Both the position numbers and the translations under genes were made by a program. Of a DNA stretch of 64,000 nucleotides, positions 61,762-64,000 are shown piece by piece (position 1 is the stretch's first letter; every line of letters begins with the position of its first letter). Origin of the DNA: Mucilaginibacter straminoryzae (GTDB taxonomy: Bacteria > Bacteroidota > Bacteroidia > Sphingobacteriales > Sphingobacteriaceae); contig NZ_JALJEJ010000001.1 in NCBI RefSeq assembly GCF_022953055.1, positions 1-64,000 on the forward strand, read 5' to 3'. The notes beneath the pieces were generated by a model, which was not told the origin of the DNA, searched no databases, and saw only the letters and a list, made by a program, of their open reading frames with translations.

Positions 61762-62904
61762 ATGAAATACCTGATTGATGCGGCCAGGCAATATGGCTTA
61801 GATGAGATTGCAGATCGTGCATTAGAAAACCCGAATGTACATGGTATCATTGTAGATGTTCATCCCTTGTGGCTGATGTGTTATGGGCATTATCTGCGAG
61901 GTTTTTCAAGTGGTCTTTGGGAGAATGAACTTTTTGAGTATGCTTTAAGACGTTTTAGTTATTATCCTGACTATAACTTCTTAAGTACGTCAGATATTTT
62001 CCAGACAACTGTTCCTTTTGACCTGGGCTGGTTGCCACGAGGTTGGGATAACTTCTTTAACAAAAGTAGTGGTCTGTTAGTCAGGATACAACTTCGGCCA
62101 GGAAGTAAGCCCGTTGAATTAGGTTCAGCTAATTATCGCCTCTCTGTTGTTCAGGAACATAGCCCGGTCGTTCAATTTAGCGCATCTGCAAAACAACTAC
62201 TAAGGCCCTTAGAAGGCGGGGTAAGTATCGGTTACGCTTCTGATCCGCCGGGAACGCTGGGGGGAATTTTGAAAGACACAAACGGGCAATGTTATGGATT
62301 GACCTGCGGACATGTTATCAGAAATACAGGTGTTATTGTAGATCAGCCATCATCAATTGATTACAGTACACCTGGATCGATAGGCTCATGTGTATATAAC
62401 TGTTTGCCCTTTCCGAATAATGGCAACTTATGTAATCCGCGTAATACAACATACTTAAACGACATGGATATTGCGCTTGTTGAACTTGATCCGCAAATCC
62501 AATCCGCTTGCTCGATCTTAAATATTGGTTCTATAAAAGACTACATGCCTGCCAACAACCTGCATCCTAATCTGAAAGTTGAGTTTAATGGGCGCAGTAG
62601 CGGTCATCAGACTTTGGTTACCGGCGGAATTGGTTTGGTCATGGAAGTGGAAGACACACAGACCGGGCAAAAAAGTTGCGTGAAGGATTTAATCGAAATT
62701 AAGCAGCCCTCGTTATCTAACCTGGTACTTCAGCGGCCGGTAAAAGGAGGAGATTCAGGAGCCTGGATTACGATTAATGGCACAAATGGATTAGAGTGGG
62801 CAGGTATGATTATTGGCGAAAATCGCCAGGCCGGGTTTGCTATTCACAGCGAAGATATATTAACTCACTTAAACAGTAATGGTTATTCCCTTACCTGCAT
62901 ATAG
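61762..62904 (+). CDS. Trypsin-like serine protease without signal peptide
   Basis: A 380-aa protein. The C-terminal ~230 residues have a chymotrypsin-fold triad: His184 in LTCGHV, Asp236 in NDMDIALVEL and Ser332 in GGDSGAW. The N-terminal ~150 residues are a domain of unknown function with no secretion signal or membrane helix. Cytoplasmic trypsin-like proteases occur as effectors in several bacterial conflict systems. With the three upstream genes it forms a compact operon. Confidence 0.85.
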   Translation: MKYLIDAARQYGLDEIADRALENPNVHGIIVDVHPLWLMCYGHYLRGFSSGLWENELFEYALRRFSYYPDYNFLSTSDIFQTTVPFDLGWLPRGWDNFFNKSSGLLVRIQLRPGSKPVELGSANYRLSVVQEHSPVVQFSASAKQLLRPLEGGVSIGYASDPPGTLGGILKDTNGQCYGLTCGHVIRNTGVIVDQPSSIDYSTPGSIGSCVYNCLPFPNNGNLCNPRNTTYLNDMDIALVELDPQIQSACSILNIGSIKDYMPANNLHPNLKVEFNGRSSGHQTLVTGGIGLVMEVEDTQTGQKSCVKDLIEIKQPSLSNLVLQRPVKGGDSGAWITINGTNGLEWAGMIIGENRQAGFAIHSEDILTHLNSNGYSLTCI

Positions 62905-63124
62905 CCGCATTATATATTTTTATCTTTTAGTTTTTTTATCAACCTGTATGGCACTAACAACAAAGATAAATTCCTGAATTGTTGCAACAGGCTGAACCGC
63001 TTCTATAATATAGCTGTGGCATTTCCAACCCGGCATAATTTTCAAATGAGTATGAGCTCGAGTTGAACAATCATAGCAACAATTCCTTTCGCACAGAGAT
63101 CATGGTCACCGTTTTGAATACAAC

Positions 63125-63427
63125 TTAAATCCAAAGCGTGATGCTAACCTCCTGGCCTGTTTGAAGAGCTTCTTTTTTCCTTATTTCCGATTTCAGTGGG
63201 AGTGAATAGGTGCCGGTTTTTGTATCGAACCAGATAGCCGTTTTCCATTCACTGCCGCCCACCTTGGCTATGGCTTTCAGACGGCCCCACCCTTCTTCTT
63301 CAGACCGGAGTGTCGTTCTGATTTCTTTTGACAATATTTTTGGAAGTGACACAAAATACCAGCTATTAGGCCCTGGATATTGCCAGAGACTCGCCACAAA
63401 CTCGTACCTGATCATTGGACTATTCAT
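63125..63427 (-). CDS. DUF1905-domain protein
   Basis: A 100-aa protein with the DUF1905 pattern: a beta-barrel with WYFVSLP, GWGRLKAIAKVGGSEWKTAIWFDTK and the closing GQEVSITL. It is divergent from nothing nearby and stands alone on the minus strand. DUF1905 proteins often stand alone or carry a YdeI-like partner; no function is established. Confidence 0.85.
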   Translation of the reverse strand: MNSPMIRYEFVASLWQYPGPNSWYFVSLPKILSKEIRTTLRSEEEGWGRLKAIAKVGGSEWKTAIWFDTKTGTYSLPLKSEIRKKEALQTGQEVSITLWI

Positions 63428-64000
63428 TATTAAACATCATTTCAGGCAATTGCCAGGAGCGTTATGCTTGGTTATGTGTTCATTTTCGGGTTGGATAAAT
63501 TCCTTATCCTTTCAAAAAACAGCTCATATAGCACGGTAGCATCCGATTACTCACCCAATAGTTAAATGTAAATATTATTTGTAAAATAAGTGTGCCATCC
63601 CCTTCGGGCCGGGCTATGCGCTTCAAGTCCTCGTCCCGATGCCATCGGGCCTGCGGGCTTTCCGCTGCTATCCCTGATGGTTTATCCGGATAGTGGCCGG
63701 TTCATCCCTTTCTATTACCATATCATTGGTTTAGCCCAAGACACTTGCTGCGCAACAGTCTTAGGCAACTGGTCAGCCTCCTTGTTGTCATGGCCTTTAT
63801 TCACCAGACCTTTTGCTGCGCCAAAGGACTGACATTTCTTTTCCTGATTGCTTACACGAAACAATTGATCGCTGTAGGCATCTTCGCCTGCTCCTGCTTT
63901 TTCAACGAAAACGGTAAAAAAGGGCAGCTAAGGTTTTGCCCCGGTTCGGATTGCTACAGGGGGCCAAAAGACTACGGCATAACTCGTCCGCTCCTTCGTC
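63428..64000. other. GC-rich end region without a convincing gene
   Basis: Short inverted repeats are visible (for example CCCGAT/ATCGGG at 63635-63649, and GCC-rich repeats near 63605-63665). Both strands have open frames (plus 63590-63832; minus about 63718-63927) but neither has a good start and internal sense. It resembles a conserved non-coding stretch of Bacteroidota conjugative elements, which I cannot verify here. Confidence 0.3.

Noticed and set aside
63590..63832. 80-aa plus-strand open frame
   Set aside because: Poor start, Pro/Cys-rich composition and a competing minus-strand frame (about 63718-63927) without an ATG; the region looks non-coding.
1..64000. CRISPR array
   Set aside because: No regularly spaced short repeats with unique spacers and no cas genes were found.

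Overview
The window comes from a Bacteroidota genome, probably a Sphingobacteriaceae or Chitinophagaceae member. The reasons are SusC/SusD pairs, a FecI/FecR-type regulatory pair, DUF6520 and MauE-like proteins, RteC, MobA/MobB/MobC and the Bacteroides-type TraE-TraN conjugation set. Most of it reads as one integrative conjugative element (ICE) carrying cargo. No integrase, full tRNA or rRNA gene is visible. All names come from reading the sequence, without database searches.

Layout. At 1-935 there is a 5'-truncated IS110 transposase, then a tRNA-3'-end-like fragment with its terminator, which may be one end of the element. At 1310-9279 a tight, AT-rich seven-gene operon encodes a ParB-like protein, a Dam-type adenine methylase, a NurA-like nuclease, a HerA-like ATPase, a 51-aa protein, a Rad50/SMC-like ATPase and an unknown protein. 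I consider it a candidate defence or DNA-processing system not matching one I can name. At 9951-14179 (minus) lie an RHS-repeat protein with a zincin-like C-terminus and a lipoprotein. The mobilisation module is at 14438-19989: HTH protein, RepA-like ATPase, iteron-like repeats, oriT-like region, MobA, MobB and MobC. At 19988-22093 two copies of a non-coding element each precede a small receiver-domain gene. Their stems differ by about nine compensatory base-pair changes, which points to a pseudoknotted structured RNA.

Cargo at 22425-37261 comprises small secreted proteins, a beta-propeller-like protein, thioredoxin-like proteins, a TonB-dependent receptor, and an ECF sigma/FecR/SusC/SusD/TlpA locus. 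At 37523-42588 is a ribosomal-peptide locus: a 50-aa Thr-rich precursor gene, a LytS/LytTR-type two-component system and a full-length lantibiotic dehydratase, with no LanC in the window. Direct repeats spaced 21 bp occur both near the precursor and upstream of lanB.

RteC and a MocR-type regulator (42665-45054) precede the transfer operon (45427-58064), which encodes the VirB-like mating apparatus. A 25-bp motif occurs upstream of both the mobilisation module and the transfer operon, suggesting joint control. The last part holds a lipoprotein, a four-gene operon ending in a trypsin-like protease without signal peptide (59234-62904), a DUF1905 gene and a GC-rich, apparently non-coding end.
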